From NCBI GenBank assembly GCA_963585895.1, contig OY757934.1:43893513-43957512 (forward strand): a DNA stretch of 64,000 nucleotides, written 5' to 3'. Shown here one piece after another: positions 62,756-64,000 of this stretch (position 1 is its first letter; each line of letters starts with the position of its first letter). The stretch comes from Sepioteuthis lessoniana. Lineage: Eukaryota > Mollusca > Cephalopoda > Myopsida > Loliginidae. The notes under the pieces were generated by a model that searched no databases, was not told the origin of the DNA, and was given only the letters and a program-made list of their open reading frames with translations. The position numbers and the translations under genes are program-made.

Positions 62756-63993
62756 TTTTTTTATCATGTCCTGCTTTCTAGCCAAAAATGTCTTGATTGA
62801 ATACTCTTCGACCGTTAAGAAAATATACTAAAGTGTAGTCTTAAATGCTATTTGAATTCCCATTTTATATCTCATGAGCACGTCTTTCATTAACGATGCC
62901 TTAATCACTCTGTGGAGACTTAGATATAGAGAAGAGGTAATATGACTCTACGTCTATACCCCGTTTAGCCACAGGCTACCGTGGTCGAATTGGGTAAACC
63001 ATTATTCATGAAAGGTAATTTTCTAGATTATCCAATGCTTGTTTTAGCCTCATCGAAAATTATTTCTTTAAACCTACTTCATGCTACTTTCAAGGTCATA
63101 TGATAATGAACATAAAATGTTTTGACATAAAGTGACCATAAGTTGAAGAAAAAAGTAAATGTGAAATTACTTTTCTTATTTGAGGTGATGAGCTTAGCGC
63201 CTCGGTTATCGTCCATCAAATGGAATCAGCGGCTTCTTGACGAGGCTGTGTGTGTTTCACTTCACGCTTATACACTTAGGATAGTCGTGATTTCATTTGT
63301 CCTCCTTCCAGCTACGGTAGAGCAGACTGAGTTTTTTCTTTTTAACTTTGGCAAGCCAGTTTAGAAGGAAAACTTTAAATTCAAATCAGCTTTACTCAGC
63401 TGAAAAATTGACCTTGTTTCTTGCTCATGGGTGAGTGGTTAAGTAAATACATACTTTTCTAATTTGTGAGTTCAAATATTATAAGACTATTACAGATAAT
63501 CTGATCGACTGAAAATACTGCACCTACTTGTGTATCGGTCGAATTTTGAAGACCTAATTTTTCGGCAAAAAATTGGGTGTCGACTTAAACATCAGGGATT
63601 TTTTGTAAGGTTGAAATTTAAGAATAATAGAAAAGAATAGGGGCAAAAATTGGCTTCAAAAATTACTTCTAAATTTCAGATTCATGACTATAAATCAAGA
63701 ATCGACCTATATCAGACATGGTTAATATTTTTTGTCAAGCAGGTCACATGAGACATGGCTCCTCATCAGGCCCGACTAAGAAATTCAAGGTAACCTTTCA
63801 ATGAATGAAACGTTTGAGATACGAATTCTCGTCCTCCTTTCTAGCAGGATTTGATTTGGTTTGGTTTAGTTTCTTGTATGAAGATGAAGGGACATAGGTT
63901 AAAAATTAAGAATAATGATTGACAAATCGTCCCCAAAACAAATAAATAAATAATGTTAACAGTGACTCACAGCATTTTTTTCTGTTTGTGCAG
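62756..63993. other. Intron end, little recognised
   Basis: 63318-63425 is an old SINE C body on + (AGAGCAGACTGAG ... CTGAAAAATTGACCTTG). GATTTGGTTTGGTTTAG at 63851 is an A/B tail trace. The 3' splice site is TTTTTTTCTGTTTGTGCAG. Confidence 0.5.
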
Positions 63994-64000
63994 CCGACGC
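63994..64000 (+). CDS. Transglutaminase, start of the next exon (cut by window end)
   Basis: Seven bases, CCGACGC, after a strong acceptor (pyrimidine tract then TGTGCAG). Joined to the last G of the 59515-59775 exon they read Ala-Asp-Ala, so the protein continues NPWCR|ADA. Animal transglutaminases have NPWCxxDAVY at this point, so the match of frame and residues is convincing despite the length. Confidence 0.82.

Larger units (their letters stand above)
59776..63993 (+). other. 4,218-bp transglutaminase intron
   Basis: GTAAGA to TTTGTGCAG. It contains a Penelope-like element, two LTR-like copies, an element A, a hammerhead-like motif and an 89-bp tandem repeat, listed separately. 62756-63993 otherwise holds only an old SINE C trace at 63318-63425. 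Confidence 0.85.

Noticed and set aside
63755-63790. Possible further hammerhead (CTGATGAGG on minus)
   Set aside because: No GAAA core or closing helices at the needed distance.

Overview
This window is AT-rich genomic DNA from an invertebrate animal. It contains 190 bases of recognisable host coding sequence in about 64 kb. Three spliced pieces of one transglutaminase gene lie on the + strand: an exon at 16582-16764, an exon at 59515-59775, and the first seven bases of a further exon at 63994-64000. All junctions are GT-AG and all are phase 1, and the joined reading frame follows the first (beta-sandwich) domain of animal transglutaminases. The introns are 42,750 bp and 4,218 bp. Everything upstream of 16582 is either an earlier intron or 5' flank. 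The species cannot be fixed from the sequence. Low GC, long introns, tRNA-derived SINEs, Penelope-like elements and many microsatellites would suit several molluscs, annelids, chelicerates or flatworms.

The rest is a dense mobile-element landscape. Names A-N are my own labels. SINEs: B and C (tRNA-like heads, a shared ~60 bp central domain, different tails), D (a tRNA-like head facing the minus strand), E (a tRNA-like head followed by a hammerhead ribozyme) and a possible tRNA-like repeat L. Element A is the most abundant repeat: a ~240 bp conserved 5' module, a variable number of ~56 bp internal repeats, and a 3' tail ending in (CCAAA)n that SINE B also carries. LINE remnants: M (5.6-8.7 kb), F (many copies, the longest 24.4-26.3 kb), J (many 3' ends), N (22.3 kb) and a Tx1-like element (31.3-32.8 kb). 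There is one Ty3/gypsy provirus remnant (27.06-30.76 kb, minus), a Penelope-like element (60.2-61.3 kb, plus), and several solo LTRs. Three of these belong to one family (G), and each carries a TGACGTCA-type site.

Layout. 0-4.6 kb: microsatellites, one SINE E, one SINE C. 4.7-5.5 kb: LTR-G and SINE B. 5.6-8.7 kb: LINE-M interrupted by SINE D and element A. 9.06-9.12 kb: a stand-alone hammerhead motif. 10-16 kb: SINEs, LTR-G, LINE-J interrupted by element A, and a 32-bp minisatellite. 16.6 kb: transglutaminase exon. 17-26 kb: SINEs B, D and E, LINE-F copies, a 34-bp GATA-like minisatellite. 27-33 kb: gypsy and Tx1-like LINE. 34-46 kb: SINE and A copies, 107-bp and 91-bp tandem arrays. 46.8-51.5 kb: LTR-G, tandem A copies, LINE-J with a solo LTR and a chimeric SINE pair. 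51-59 kb: degenerate repeats and long (TA)n tracts inside inverted repeats. 59.5-64 kb: transglutaminase exon, Penelope-like element with two 272-bp LTR-like inserts, a second hammerhead-like motif, and the last exon edge.

The most interesting signals are the hammerhead ribozyme in SINE E (22647-22690) with a decayed sister copy at 33-75, the two other hammerhead-type motifs (9063-9121 and 62277-62318), the SVA-like build of element A, and the shared and swapped modules among the SINEs. Many insertions have exact target-site duplications, so element ends and relative ages can be read directly.
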